Source of the DNA: CAZIGM01 sp964538675
GTDB lineage: Bacteria > Bacillota > Bacilli > Tepidibacillales > Tepidibacillaceae
Reading direction: 5' to 3'
Assembly: GCA_964538675.1 (NCBI GenBank)
Contig: CAZIGM010000019.1
Coordinates: 1 to 31,546, forward strand
Length of the DNA stretch: 31,546 nt
Part shown: positions 1-9,717 of the stretch, piece after piece
How the letters are laid out: each line of letters opens with the position of its first letter
How positions within the stretch are numbered: position 1 is the stretch's first letter
Notes under the pieces: model-generated
Databases searched by the model: none
What the model was told of the DNA's origin: nothing
Seen by the model: the letters and a program-made list of their open reading frames with translations, nothing else
Program-made: the position numbers and the translations under genes

Positions 1-48
1 TACTATCAATATTATGGTCCATTGCCACCACTTAATAAGACGAATTAA
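1..48 (+). CDS. C-terminal end of an upstream gene (partial)
   Basis: An open frame runs from the first base to a TAA at 46-48 and would encode the last 15 residues, YYQYYGPLPPLNKTN, of a protein that begins outside the window. The tyrosine- and proline-rich tail is not diagnostic of a family. The fragment is short enough to be open by chance, so the call rests on frame and position only, just upstream of the trpS leader. Confidence 0.35.
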   Translation, partial: YYQYYGPLPPLNKTN

Positions 49-131
49 AATGTAATATGAAAATATTATTAAATTATTATATAATTCTTTAAAGAATCAA
101 ATTATTAAATAGTAGGAGTGATAAAAATACA

Positions 132-1103
132 ATGCGAGTCTTATCAGGAATTCAACCATCGGGGAAACTTCATCTTGGAAACTATTTTGGTATGATGAAG
201 CCAATGATAGATTATCAAGATAATCATGATTTATATGCATTTATTGTCAATTATCATGCATTAACAACTGTATTTGATGCTAAAAAATTAAGAGAGGATA
301 CTTTTAATGCAACTTGCGATTTTTTAGCTTTAGGTATAGATCCTAATAAATCAACTTTTTGGATTCAATCTGATGTTCCAGAGGTTACAGAATTAACATG
401 GTTACTCTCTAATGTTACAGGAATAGGACTTTTAGAAAGAGCACATTCATATAAGGATAAATTAGCAAGAGGTATATCCGCTAGCCATGGATTATTCTCT
501 TATCCGGTTCTTATGTCGGCAGATATATTAGCTTTTGGTGGTGAAATAGTTCCTGTAGGAAAAGATCAAAAACAACATTTGGAAATAGCCAGAGATATTG
601 CTGAAAGGTTCAATCATACATACGGTGAAACATTTATATTACCTGAATCCGAAATATCAGAAGATGTAGCGACAGTTCTAGGTATAGATGGTCAGAAAAT
701 GTCTAAGTCTTATGGAAACGCTATAGAAATTTTCACTGATGAAAAAATACTTAAGAAAAAAGTAATGTCTATTGTTACTGATACTACACCTGTTGATGAA
801 CCTAAGCCAATTGAAGGTAATATATTATTTGAGCTATATTCTTTATTTCTAGACAAAAATGAAAAGGAAAAATTAAAAGAACGATTTTTAACGCCAGGGC
901 TTAAGTATGGCGAAGTTAAGAAAGAGTTGTTTGAAATTATCTGGGAGTATTTTTTACCGTATAGAAAAAGACGTGACATGTATGCTAATGACAAAGGAGA
1001 GACTAACAGAATATTACTAGAAGGTGCAAAAAAGGCTAGTAAACAAGCCTCATATTATTTAGACTTGGCTCGTAAAAATGTTGGTTTAAACTATATAGAT
1101 TGA
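132..1103 (+). CDS. trpS: Tryptophanyl-tRNA synthetase
   Basis: Cytoplasmic class I aminoacyl-tRNA synthetase that charges tRNA-Trp with tryptophan using ATP. The 323-residue length fits bacterial TrpS. Near the N-terminus GIQPSGKLHLGNYFG carries the HIGH-type signature (HLGN), and KMSKS is exact at residues 189-193 (GQKMSKSYG). The ATG at 132 follows TAGGAG at about 112-117, with somewhat long spacing (14 bases). The gene has its own terminator at 1133-1164, so it looks like a single-gene unit separate from the glycogen cluster. I see no T-box leader in the bases available upstream. The assignment is secure from the two signatures and full-length fit. Confidence 0.96.
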   Translation: MRVLSGIQPSGKLHLGNYFGMMKPMIDYQDNHDLYAFIVNYHALTTVFDAKKLREDTFNATCDFLALGIDPNKSTFWIQSDVPEVTELTWLLSNVTGIGLLERAHSYKDKLARGISASHGLFSYPVLMSADILAFGGEIVPVGKDQKQHLEIARDIAERFNHTYGETFILPESEISEDVATVLGIDGQKMSKSYGNAIEIFTDEKILKKKVMSIVTDTTPVDEPKPIEGNILFELYSLFLDKNEKEKLKERFLTPGLKYGEVKKELFEIIWEYFLPYRKRRDMYANDKGETNRILLEGAKKASKQASYYLDLARKNVGLNYID

Positions 1104-1132
1104 AAATATAAATATTGTAATGTTAGCTTTTA

Positions 1133-1164
1133 AAAACACTGTTTAGTAAAACAGTGTTTTTTTA
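1133..1164 (+). terminator. Intrinsic terminator of trpS
   Basis: A perfect 12-bp stem (1133-1144 with 1149-1160) and a 4-base loop lead into a run of T. It separates trpS from glgC. Confidence 0.9.
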
Positions 1165-1269
1165 TTAATATTCACTTTAATAAATATGTTTATTGTAAAG
1201 AAGTTATATCAGAGATCTTTTTCGAATAAAGATTTAATTAGATTACCTTTTTTGGAAGGGGAAAGTCTA

Positions 1270-2409
1270 ATGCCGAAATATGATTGTATAGCTATGTTAT
1301 TAGCAGGGGGGGAGGGCAAACGGTTAGGTGATTTAACCAAAAAGAATGCAAAACCCGCTGTTTTATTTGGAGGAAGATATCGTATTATTGATTTTTCATT
1401 AAGTAATTGTGCTAATTCTGGTATTGATACTATAGGTGTTTTAGTCCAATACGAACCACTAATATTGAATTCGTATATTGGAACAGGGAAACCTTGGGAT
1501 TTACATCGTAAAAAAGGTGGAGTTACTTTACTTCCACCGTTTGTAGAAAAAAGAGGAAAGAGATGGTATAAAGGAACGGCGAATGCAATTTATCAAAATA
1601 TATACTTTATAGAGCAACATGAACCAAAGTATGTATTAATACTATCAGGTGACCATATATATAAAATGAATTATAGAGAAATACTTAACCAACATATTAA
1701 TGAGGATGCAGATATAACTATTGCCGTAAAAGAAGTACCGCTGGATCAAGCAAATCGTTTTGGAATATTGATTTTAGATAATGACAACAGGATAGTTAAA
1801 TTTCAAGAGAAACCTGATATACCATTAAGTAATTTAGCATCAATGGGGATCTACATTTTTAAGTGGGAAGTATTAAAGGCATATCTTATAAAGGATAATG
1901 ATAATAAAAATTCTAGTAATGATTTTGGAAAAGATGTTATACCTTTGATGTTAAAGGATAAGAAAAAAATGTATGGTTTTAAATTCTCTGGTTATTGGCG
2001 AGATGTTGGTACTATAGAAAGTTACTGGGAAGCTAATATGGATCTATTAATTGATAAGCCCTTGTTAAACTTAAATGATGCTAATTGGCAAATATATAGT
2101 TCAAATTATTATTATGCTCCTCAATACATAGGACCATATGCAAAAATAAACAAATCTCTTATAAATGAAGGATGTAAGATTAATGGTATAGTAAATAATT
2201 CATTAATTTTTTATGGAGTAATCGTTAAGGATGGATCAATTATAAATAATTCTATAATAATGCCAAATGTAAAAATAGGTCGTAATGTTAAATTAAATCA
2301 CGTAATTGTAATGGAGAATATGGAAATACCTGATAATTGTCGCATTGAAAATGCTAGTAATGAAATCATCTTAATTCAAGATGAGTGTAATTACGAATCT
2401 ATACAATAG
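1270..2409 (+). CDS. glgC: Glucose-1-phosphate adenylyltransferase, catalytic subunit
   Basis: Makes ADP-glucose from ATP and glucose-1-phosphate, the committed step of bacterial glycogen synthesis. The N-terminal nucleotidyltransferase signature AMLLAGGEGKRLGDLT is intact, followed by the AKPAVLFGGRYRIIDFSLSN segment typical of GlgC. The C-terminal third has the hexapeptide-repeat left-handed beta-helix pattern (INGIVNNSLIFYGVIVKDG and similar). The open frame extends upstream to 1186, but the ATG at 1270 is chosen because GGAAGGGGAAAG lies at about 1253-1264 and the protein then starts a few residues before the nucleotide-binding loop, as in homologues (379 residues). The stop overlaps the ribosome binding site of glgD. 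GlgC and GlgD probably form a mixed tetramer, as known for Firmicutes. Confidence 0.95.
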   Translation: MPKYDCIAMLLAGGEGKRLGDLTKKNAKPAVLFGGRYRIIDFSLSNCANSGIDTIGVLVQYEPLILNSYIGTGKPWDLHRKKGGVTLLPPFVEKRGKRWYKGTANAIYQNIYFIEQHEPKYVLILSGDHIYKMNYREILNQHINEDADITIAVKEVPLDQANRFGILILDNDNRIVKFQEKPDIPLSNLASMGIYIFKWEVLKAYLIKDNDNKNSSNDFGKDVIPLMLKDKKKMYGFKFSGYWRDVGTIESYWEANMDLLIDKPLLNLNDANWQIYSSNYYYAPQYIGPYAKINKSLINEGCKINGIVNNSLIFYGVIVKDGSIINNSIIMPNVKIGRNVKLNHVIVMENMEIPDNCRIENASNEIILIQDECNYESIQ

Positions 2410-2419
2410 GAGAGATTAT

Positions 2420-3526
2420 ATGTTAGATGTTATGGGAGTTATAAATCTTTGTAATGAAAAGGATTCAATGAACCAACTAACATACTTTCGTAATCAAGCT
2501 TCAATACCTTTTGGAAGTAGCTATAGATTAATTGATTTTTCTTTGTCTAATATGATTAATTCTGGTATACAAGATATAGCTATTTTCACAATTAACAATT
2601 ATCGTTCATTAATGGATCATCTAGGTACTGGAAGTGATTGGGATTTGGATAGGAAACGTGGTGGATTATTTATTTTACCTCCACCATTTAATTATGCAAA
2701 AGAAGATTACTTTGGTGATATTCAGTATTTTGATAAACATATTGATTTTTTTAAACGTGGGTTAGCAAAATATGTTCTTATATCTGGGGGAAACCTTGTA
2801 TGTAATATTGATTACGGACCGGCAGTTAAATTTCACAAACAAGTAGGTGCTGATATTACGATTTTATATAAGAATTTAGATAAAATAGATCTACTATCTA
2901 ATTGGAGTAAAATAATTATTAAGGAAAATAATAGAATAGCTACAATAGAAAATAATTTTTATAATTCCAATAAAGGTTCTTTAGAAGTTTATATTATTGA
3001 AAAAGAACTACTGTTTAATCTAATTAAAATATGCAAAAAAATGAATATGTATGATTTCTTGCAAGATGGAATAATTCAGAATCTAAATAATCTTAAAGTA
3101 TACGGATATCAAATTAACAACTATGTTGCTAAAATTGATACAGTAACAAGTTATTATAAAAATAGTTTAAATTTATTAAATAAAAAAACATGGCATAATT
3201 TATTTAATAATTCTAGATTGATATATACAAAAGATACCAATGAACCACCAGTTAAATATTCAAGTGAATCTATGGTCACTAACTCTTTGATTGCTAACGG
3301 ATGTATTATAGAAGGAAAAGTTGAAAATAGTATTTTATTTAGAGGAGTTAGAGTCTATAAAGACGCATTTATAAAGAATAGTATAATTATGCAAAATTGT
3401 GAAATAGGTGAATATTCATCAATTATTAATGCAATATTAGATAAAAACGTTCAAGTCTCACCATGGAGAGTTATTAAGGGAGAAGAAAGACTACCATTAA
3501 TATTACCAAAGAAGATAGTAATCTAA
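2420..3526 (+). CDS. glgD: Glucose-1-phosphate adenylyltransferase, GlgD subunit
   Basis: Paralogue of GlgC that acts as a regulatory or partner subunit of ADP-glucose pyrophosphorylase in Firmicutes. It keeps the GlgC-like segment FGSSYRLIDFSLSNMINSGI, the DWDLDRKRGG motif and the C-terminal hexapeptide beta-helix, but the N-terminal GGxGxRL phosphate-binding loop is absent (it begins MLDVMGVINLCNEKDS), which is the hallmark of GlgD. The frame is open from 2381 inside glgC, but the ATG at 2420 has AGGAGAG at 2408-2414 overlapping the glgC stop, so this start (368 residues) is preferred. It lies 10 bases after glgC and is clearly co-transcribed and probably translationally coupled. A strong terminator follows at 3593. 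Confidence 0.94.
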   Translation: MLDVMGVINLCNEKDSMNQLTYFRNQASIPFGSSYRLIDFSLSNMINSGIQDIAIFTINNYRSLMDHLGTGSDWDLDRKRGGLFILPPPFNYAKEDYFGDIQYFDKHIDFFKRGLAKYVLISGGNLVCNIDYGPAVKFHKQVGADITILYKNLDKIDLLSNWSKIIIKENNRIATIENNFYNSNKGSLEVYIIEKELLFNLIKICKKMNMYDFLQDGIIQNLNNLKVYGYQINNYVAKIDTVTSYYKNSLNLLNKKTWHNLFNNSRLIYTKDTNEPPVKYSSESMVTNSLIANGCIIEGKVENSILFRGVRVYKDAFIKNSIIMQNCEIGEYSSIINAILDKNVQVSPWRVIKGEERLPLILPKKIVI

Positions 3527-3592
3527 ATAATATCACAAGAATTGTGCATTAAATTCGTTACAATTCGTATCAATTTTATAAAAGCATATATT

Positions 3593-3623
3593 AGATTAAG
3601 TAGAGATACTTAATCTTTTTTTT
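3593..3623 (+). terminator. Intrinsic terminator between glgCD and glgB
   Basis: A perfect 10-bp stem (3593-3602 with 3607-3616), GAGA loop and seven further T. It divides the glycogen cluster into two transcription units, or attenuates read-through into glgB. Confidence 0.88.
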
Positions 3624-3641
3624 AATGGCACAGTAGTTCGG

Positions 3642-3671
3642 TTGAGATACATAGTTCAGCTTAACTTATAA
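3642..3671 (+). promoter_or_regulatory. Candidate promoter of the glgB-glgA-glgP unit
   Basis: TTGAGA (3642-3647) and TTATAA (3666-3671) are separated by 18 bases, resembling a sigma-A promoter, directly downstream of the glgD terminator and about 85 bases before glgB. Such matches are common in AT-rich DNA, so the placement between a terminator and a gene is the main support. Confidence 0.45.
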
Positions 3672-3698
3672 AGAAAAATATTATAAGGAGTATACGAC

Positions 3699-3755
3699 CT
3701 GTTCCTTTTGGTTATTCTATTAGTTAGCAAAGTAATGGAAGAAAGAGGAATGTAA
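3699..3755 (+). CDS. Possible 18-residue hydrophobic leader peptide before glgB
   Basis: An ideal AAGGAG (3685-3690) that serves no annotated gene is followed 8 bases later by CTG, opening an 18-codon frame LFLLVILLVSKVMEERGM. Its TAA overlaps the glgB start by one base (TAATG at 3753-3757), the classic coupling arrangement. CTG is a rare bacterial start, which is the main objection. If translated, the peptide could couple translation into glgB. It may equally be a chance frame. Confidence 0.2.
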   Translation: MFLLVILLVSKVMEERGM

Positions 3756-5743
3756 TGCAAAATCTTTTAACAACTAATAATGAATATAAAAAATTCCACC
3801 AAGAAGAGTTTGCTTATTGCTATAAAATATTTGGTGCACATATCGTTGAACAAAACGGACAAACAGGGGTGGAATTTTCTGTATGGGCTCCTAATGCTAA
3901 AAAAGTTAGTGTGGTTGGAAATTTTAATGATTGGAACGATAAAATTACTCCAATGAAAAAGATAAATGGTTCGGGCGTCTGGACTATTTTTGTTCCTGAT
4001 ATAGGTGAAAATGAATTATATAAATATTTAATCTTAACGAAGGATAAAAAACTAAAATACGTTTCAGATCCCTATGCTTTTTTTTCTGAACTAAGACCTA
4101 ACACAGCTTCAATTATCTATTCTTTAGAAAATTATGAATGGCAAGATTATGCTTGGCAAAGTCAAAAAAAAAATCTTTACCAAAAGCCAATAAATATTTA
4201 TGAGGTTCATTTTGGTTCGTGGAAAAAAAATGGAGATCAATTTTATACATATAAAGAATTAGCAGATAAGCTGATAGATTATGTTGTTGATATGGGCTAT
4301 ACTCATATTGAATTATTGCCAATAGTAGAACATCCTTATGACAGATCATGGGGTTATCAGATAACAGGCTATTACTCTATTACTAGTCGTTATGGCACTC
4401 CTCATGATTTTATGTATTTTGTTGACCAATGTCATCAAAAAGGAATAGGTGTTATTGTTGATTGGGTACCCGGTCATTTTGTAAAGGACGAACATGGTCT
4501 AAGAAATTTTGATGGAGAACCACTTTATGAACATTCTGATTCAAGAAGAGCAGAAAATTATAATTGGGGCACACTAAGTTTTGATTTAGGAAAAACAGAG
4601 GTTGTAAATTTTTTAATTTCTAATGCAATGTTTTTATTAGACATTTATCATGTAGACGGGTTAAGAGTTGATGCTGTATCAAGTATTCTATATTTAGATT
4701 TTGACAAAAGAGATAAGGAATGGATACCTAATATATATGGGGGAAATCAAAATCTTGAAGGAATTGCTTTTTTAAAGAAACTAAATGAAAAGATATTTGA
4801 AAAATACCCTAATGCTTTGATGATAGCTGAAGAATCAACAGCTTGGCCCTTAGTAAGTGCACCGACGTTTTTGGGTGGTTTGGGATTTAACTATAAATGG
4901 AATATGGGTTGGATGAACGATGTTCTAAGTTATATGGAAATGGATCCAATCTACCGAAAATTTTATCATGATTTATTAACATTTTCATTCTTCTATGTTT
5001 ACTCAGAAAATTATATTTTATCTCTATCTCATGATGAAGTGGTTCATGGTAAGAGATCACTTCTCAATAAGATGTTTGGAGATTATTGGCAAAAATTTGC
5101 GAGTTTGAGACTTCTTTATGGATATATGATAGCACATCCAGGAAAAAAACTTCTTTTTATGGGCGGAGAATATGGACAATATGATGAATGGAAAGATTAT
5201 CAGGAGCTTGATTGGAATTTAGTCGAATATGATTCACACAGAAATTTACATCTCTATGTAAAAGAATTAAACCATTTTTACAAGCGGGAGAAAATATTCT
5301 GGGAGTTAGATTATGCTCAAGATGGGTTTGAATGGATAGACCCTCATGATACTTCTCAAAGCATTATCTCATTTATTCGAAAAAATAAAAAAGGTAACTT
5401 CATTGTAATTGTATGTAATTTCACTCCTTTTACATATGACTCGTATATTGTTGGGGTTCCATATATTGCAGAGTACAGAGAGATTTTTAATAGTGATTTG
5501 GGCAAATACGGTGGTTCTGACAGAAGAAATATTAGCACAGTAAAAGGTGAAAAAAAGAAGTGGCATAATCAGCCATATAGTATAAACATTACTATTCCTC
5601 CACTTGCTGTGATTATGTTCAAAGCAACAAATTATATTCATTTTAATAAGTTGAATAATAATTGTTTTGATGTAATCAAGCTAAAGGAAGGAAGAAACAA
5701 GTATAAAGCTTCCAAAAATGCTCATATTAATAAAAGTATTTAA
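3755..5743 (+). CDS. glgB: 1,4-alpha-glucan branching enzyme
   Basis: Transfers alpha-1,4 segments to form the alpha-1,6 branches of glycogen. An N-terminal CBM48-type domain (about residues 25-120, with VEFSVWAPNAKKVSVVGNFN) precedes the GH13 catalytic barrel. Catalytic residues are visible: nucleophile Asp306 in DGLRVDAV, acid/base Glu359 in IAEEST, and transition-state Asp427 in LSHDEV. The ATG at 3755 follows AGAGGAA at 3744-3750. At 662 residues it is close to family length, but the end carries an extra polar tail of about 30 residues after the usual final PPLAVIMFKA strand, rich in Asn and Lys, with no recognised role. It is the first gene of the second glycogen unit, 46 bases before glgA. 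Confidence 0.96.
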   Translation: MQNLLTTNNEYKKFHQEEFAYCYKIFGAHIVEQNGQTGVEFSVWAPNAKKVSVVGNFNDWNDKITPMKKINGSGVWTIFVPDIGENELYKYLILTKDKKLKYVSDPYAFFSELRPNTASIIYSLENYEWQDYAWQSQKKNLYQKPINIYEVHFGSWKKNGDQFYTYKELADKLIDYVVDMGYTHIELLPIVEHPYDRSWGYQITGYYSITSRYGTPHDFMYFVDQCHQKGIGVIVDWVPGHFVKDEHGLRNFDGEPLYEHSDSRRAENYNWGTLSFDLGKTEVVNFLISNAMFLLDIYHVDGLRVDAVSSILYLDFDKRDKEWIPNIYGGNQNLEGIAFLKKLNEKIFEKYPNALMIAEESTAWPLVSAPTFLGGLGFNYKWNMGWMNDVLSYMEMDPIYRKFYHDLLTFSFFYVYSENYILSLSHDEVVHGKRSLLNKMFGDYWQKFASLRLLYGYMIAHPGKKLLFMGGEYGQYDEWKDYQELDWNLVEYDSHRNLHLYVKELNHFYKREKIFWELDYAQDGFEWIDPHDTSQSIISFIRKNKKGNFIVIVCNFTPFTYDSYIVGVPYIAEYREIFNSDLGKYGGSDRRNISTVKGEKKKWHNQPYSINITIPPLAVIMFKATNYIHFNKLNNNCFDVIKLKEGRNKYKASKNAHINKSI

Positions 5744-5789
5744 ATATTTTTATAAAACACATCAGTAAATATATAAGGATGGGTTGTAA

Positions 5790-7220
5790 ATGAAAGTATT
5801 GTTTGTTGCTTCAGAAGCTCTGCCATTTGTAAAAACAGGTGGATTAGCCGATGTAATCGGTTCATTGCCAAAAGCTCTAATAAATAATGATGTGGATGCG
5901 AGGGTAATGATACCTAAATACAAAGCAATTCCTAAACATTTCAAAAAAAAAATGATTGTAAGAAAAAGCTTTAACTTACCTCTAGGATGGCGAAATCAAT
6001 ATTGTGGAATAGAAGAACTTAATCATGATGGAGTGAAATATTATTTTATAGATAATAAATTTTATTTTAATAGGGATGAAATCTATGGTTATTGGGATTC
6101 CTTTGATGAGGCTGAACGGTTTGCATTTTTTACTAAAGCGGTAGTTGAATCTTTACCCTATTTGGATTTTAAACCAGATATTATACATCTGCATGATTGG
6201 CAAACAGCATTAGTCAGCCTATATTTAAAAACTAATTATAGTAACAGTGAATTTCACAAATCTATTCGAACGGTATTCACTATACATAATTTAAGATATC
6301 AAGGAATATTCCCTAAAGAGTTATTAGAGGATGTACTAGATATTGATCGTGGTCAGTTTAATATAAATGGTATTGAATATTATGGAAGTATTAACTATTT
6401 AAAAGCAGGGTTAATTTATTCTGATTATTTATCTACTGTTAGTAAAACCTATGCAGAAGAAATTCAATACCCATACTATGGTAACGGATTAGATGGTATA
6501 TTACGGACTAGAAAAAATAGAATGTATGGAATTTTAAATGGAATAGACGTTAGTGACTTTGATCCAACGACTGATCCAAATATTTTTGTCAATTATAATG
6601 ATTTTGACAATAAGCTACTAAATAAGATGCTATTACAAGATTTATTTGGTTTTTCAATAAATAAAAATATACCTTTAATTGCGATGATATCAAGACTTGT
6701 ACCACAAAAAGGAATTGAATTAGTAATCACAGTTCTTGAAGAGATTCTAAGTGAAAATGTTCAATTAGTAATTCAAGGAACAGGGGAAGAAAAATATGAA
6801 AAAATAATTAAGGATTTTGAAAATAAATATCCAAATAAATTAAAATTTCTTAATACTTTTGATGATAATTTTTCTAGAAAAATTTATGCTTCGTCAGATA
6901 TATTTTTAATGCCATCGTTATTTGAACCATGTGGGTTAGGGCAAATTATTGCACTGAAATATTTATCAGTTCCTCTCGTTAGAGAAACAGGTGGATTAAA
7001 GGATACAATACATTCATTTAATGAGTTTACTCAAGAAGGTAATGGCTTTACTTTTGCAAATTACAATGCATATGACATGTTGTATACTCTAAAAAGAGCT
7101 TTGCATTTCTATAATGACAAAAATCTATGGGAAAAGATAATAAGTAATAGTACTGAAGAAGATTATAGTTGGAGGCAATCTGCAAAGCAGTATATAAATC
7201 TATATCAACAAGTGCTTTAA
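5790..7220 (+). CDS. glgA: Glycogen synthase (ADP-glucose type, GT5)
   Basis: Elongates alpha-1,4-glucan from ADP-glucose in the cytoplasm. The N-terminus MKVLFVASEALPFVKTGGLADV contains the KTGGL substrate-binding signature at residues 15-19, and the C-terminal Rossmann half has SLFEPCGLGQ with Glu379, the conserved EX7E-type residue region of GT5. Length (476) is exactly in the family range. The ATG at 5790 has AAGGATGG a few bases upstream. It sits between glgB and glgP with gaps of 46 and 20 bases, so it is part of one operon that makes and breaks the same polymer. Confidence 0.96.
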   Translation: MKVLFVASEALPFVKTGGLADVIGSLPKALINNDVDARVMIPKYKAIPKHFKKKMIVRKSFNLPLGWRNQYCGIEELNHDGVKYYFIDNKFYFNRDEIYGYWDSFDEAERFAFFTKAVVESLPYLDFKPDIIHLHDWQTALVSLYLKTNYSNSEFHKSIRTVFTIHNLRYQGIFPKELLEDVLDIDRGQFNINGIEYYGSINYLKAGLIYSDYLSTVSKTYAEEIQYPYYGNGLDGILRTRKNRMYGILNGIDVSDFDPTTDPNIFVNYNDFDNKLLNKMLLQDLFGFSINKNIPLIAMISRLVPQKGIELVITVLEEILSENVQLVIQGTGEEKYEKIIKDFENKYPNKLKFLNTFDDNFSRKIYASSDIFLMPSLFEPCGLGQIIALKYLSVPLVRETGGLKDTIHSFNEFTQEGNGFTFANYNAYDMLYTLKRALHFYNDKNLWEKIISNSTEEDYSWRQSAKQYINLYQQVL

Positions 7221-7240
7221 ACAACAAGGAGATGATATAC

Positions 7241-9700
7241 ATGTTTACAAACAAAGAGTCTTTTAAAGAAAACCTTTTAGAAAAAATAGTATATCTTCAC
7301 GGTAAAAATATTAAAGAAGCATCGTTACAAGATATATATGAAACTTTGGCATATATGGTAAGGGGATCTATTTGTAAGAATTGGATAGAAACAAATAATA
7401 CATATAGCTCTAACAATCCCAAGGAAGTATATTACTTTTCAATGGAGTATCTTCTTGGGAGATTATTAGATACTAATTTAATAAATTTGGGAATAAAGGA
7501 TATTGTAAAAGAGGGTTTAGAGGATTTAAATATTGATTTAAAAGAAATAGAAGAACAAGAATCAGACCCTGGGCTTGGTAGTGGTGGATTAGGAAGATTG
7601 GCAGCTGATTTTTTAGATTCACTTGCTTCATTACAATTACCTGGCTATGGGTGTGGAATAAGATATAAATATGGTTTGTTTGAACAGAGAATTGTTGATG
7701 GTTATCAAGTAGAACTTCATGATTATTGGTTAAGAGAAGGTAATGTCTGGGAATTCAGAAAATCAAATGAAGGTAGAGAAATAAAGTTCGGTGGAGATGT
7801 CTGGATGGAGAGTGTTAATGATGAACTTATTTTTCGACATACGAATTATGAGTCAGTAATAGCAGTTCCATATGACATTCCAATTGTAGGCTATAAAAAT
7901 AATGTAGTTAATTCCTTAAGATTATGGAATGCAGAACCAAAAATTAAGGATTTTGATTATAATAATTTTAATCATCGAGATTACCATAAATATGTTGAAT
8001 ATAAACGTTCCTCTGAAGCAATTTCTGAATTGCTTTATCCAGATGATTCACAGTTTGAAGGAAAGACTTTACGTTTAAAACAACAGTATTTTCTCGTATC
8101 AGCAAGTCTACAGAGTATTTTAGAAAATTTTAAAACCAAACATAATGATTTAACAAAACTTCCAGAAAAAATTGTTATTCATATCAATGATACGCATCCT
8201 GTATTAGCAATTCCAGAATTGATGAGAATTTTAATGGATGAAGAAGGACTAGGATGGGACAAGGCATGGCATGTAACAAAAAAAACCATCTCTTTTACAA
8301 ATCATACTACTTTAACTGAAGCATTAGAAAAATGGAATATTGATATTATACGACCATTATTGCCACGTATCTATATGATTATTGAAGAAATAAATAAACG
8401 TTTTTGTGATGAGCTATGGGATAAATATCCTGATCAATGGAACAAGATAAATGAAATGGCAATAATAAGTAATAATCAAATAAAAATGGCGAATTTAGCT
8501 ATTGTAAGTAGTTTTTCAGTTAATGGAGTATCTGAAGACCATACAGAAATTATTAAGAAACAAATATTTTATAACTTTCATCATTATTTTCCTAATAAAT
8601 TTAATAATAAAACGAATGGAATTACACAAAGAAGATGGCTTTTATCTTCAAATCCCTTACTTGCAGAAGCAATTAGCAAGAGGATTGGGAATGATTGGAT
8701 AGTTAATCCGACAGAGCTTATTAATTTGTTAGACTATGTAAATGATAAAGCTTTCGAGGAACAATTACTTTGGATTAAAAGAGAAAATAAGAAAAAATTA
8801 GCGACAGTAATTGAAAAAAAATATGGAATCAAGATTGATTACAACTCGATATTTGATGTACATATAAAGAGGATACATGCATATAAAAGACAGCTTCTAA
8901 ATATTTTTCACATTATGTATTTGTATAATCAATTGCGAGAGGAACCTGATTTACCAATTCAACCGAGAACATTTATTTTTGCAGGAAAGGCAGCGCCAGG
9001 ATATCACTTAGCAAAAAGTATTATTAAGCTGATCAATACTGTTGGTGATATTATTAATAATGATAAGAGGATTCAAGATAAAATAAAAGTAGTATTTATT
9101 GAAAACTATAATGTATCTCTTGCAGAAAAAATTATGCCAGCTACTGATGTTAGTGAACAAATATCTACTGCAAGTAAGGAAGCCTCTGGAACAGGTAATA
9201 TGAAGTTAATGATGAACGGTGCAATTACATTAGGTACATTAGATGGAGCGAATATAGAAATAAGAGAACTAGTAGGGGACAAAAATATATATATTTTTGG
9301 TCTTAAGTCTAAAGAAGTATTAGAATATAACAAAAATGGTAATTACCATGCCAGAGAAGTATATGAAAGTGATCCGAGAATAAAATTGATTGTTAATCAA
9401 TTGATAAACGGATTTTATACAAAAGATGATGTTGATTTTAAATCAATATATTACAGTATACTTGAAAACGATAATTTCTATGTTTTAAAGGATTTCTCTT
9501 CATACGTTGAGGCGCAAAGACAAGTAGCTAAGGATTTTAAACATGTTTCAGGCTGGTTACCTAAAAGCGTTGTTAATATAGCACATTCAGGCAAATTTTC
9601 AAGTGATTTAACGATTGCAAAATATGCCTCCGAAATTTGGAAGATTAGACCTATTGAGGTTAATGAACCTGTTATTGCAAAGAATAGTAAAAAGATTTGA
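7241..9700 (+). CDS. glgP: Glycogen/maltodextrin phosphorylase (GT35)
   Basis: Pyridoxal-phosphate enzyme that releases glucose-1-phosphate from the non-reducing ends of glycogen. The PLP-binding signature EASGTGNMKLMMNGA places the Schiff-base lysine at residue 655; other family blocks are SMEYLLGRLL, GGLGRLAADFLDS and the HINDTHP motif. The frame is open from 7169 inside glgA, but AAGGAG at 7226-7231 and the start of homology select the ATG at 7241 (819 residues, the usual bacterial length). It follows glgA by 20 bases. A synthetic and a degradative enzyme in one transcript is common in Firmicutes glg operons, so flux must be set at the enzyme level. Confidence 0.95.
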   Translation: MFTNKESFKENLLEKIVYLHGKNIKEASLQDIYETLAYMVRGSICKNWIETNNTYSSNNPKEVYYFSMEYLLGRLLDTNLINLGIKDIVKEGLEDLNIDLKEIEEQESDPGLGSGGLGRLAADFLDSLASLQLPGYGCGIRYKYGLFEQRIVDGYQVELHDYWLREGNVWEFRKSNEGREIKFGGDVWMESVNDELIFRHTNYESVIAVPYDIPIVGYKNNVVNSLRLWNAEPKIKDFDYNNFNHRDYHKYVEYKRSSEAISELLYPDDSQFEGKTLRLKQQYFLVSASLQSILENFKTKHNDLTKLPEKIVIHINDTHPVLAIPELMRILMDEEGLGWDKAWHVTKKTISFTNHTTLTEALEKWNIDIIRPLLPRIYMIIEEINKRFCDELWDKYPDQWNKINEMAIISNNQIKMANLAIVSSFSVNGVSEDHTEIIKKQIFYNFHHYFPNKFNNKTNGITQRRWLLSSNPLLAEAISKRIGNDWIVNPTELINLLDYVNDKAFEEQLLWIKRENKKKLATVIEKKYGIKIDYNSIFDVHIKRIHAYKRQLLNIFHIMYLYNQLREEPDLPIQPRTFIFAGKAAPGYHLAKSIIKLINTVGDIINNDKRIQDKIKVVFIENYNVSLAEKIMPATDVSEQISTASKEASGTGNMKLMMNGAITLGTLDGANIEIRELVGDKNIYIFGLKSKEVLEYNKNGNYHAREVYESDPRIKLIVNQLINGFYTKDDVDFKSIYYSILENDNFYVLKDFSSYVEAQRQVAKDFKHVSGWLPKSVVNIAHSGKFSSDLTIAKYASEIWKIRPIEVNEPVIAKNSKKI

Positions 9701-9717
9701 TATGGGGTTGAAACATC

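Noticed and set aside
1186..1269. 28-residue N-terminal extension of GlgC
   Set aside because: Not part of the family fold, no ribosome site at 1186, while a strong site precedes 1270.
3639..3668. GTTCGG and GTTCAGC segments resembling a tRNA T-arm
   Set aside because: No acceptor, D or anticodon stem can be formed around them.
9106..9333. Antisense open frame within glgP (and similar ones within trpS, glgB, glgP and the helicase gene)
   Set aside because: These mirror conserved coding sequence on the other strand and have no ribosome site.
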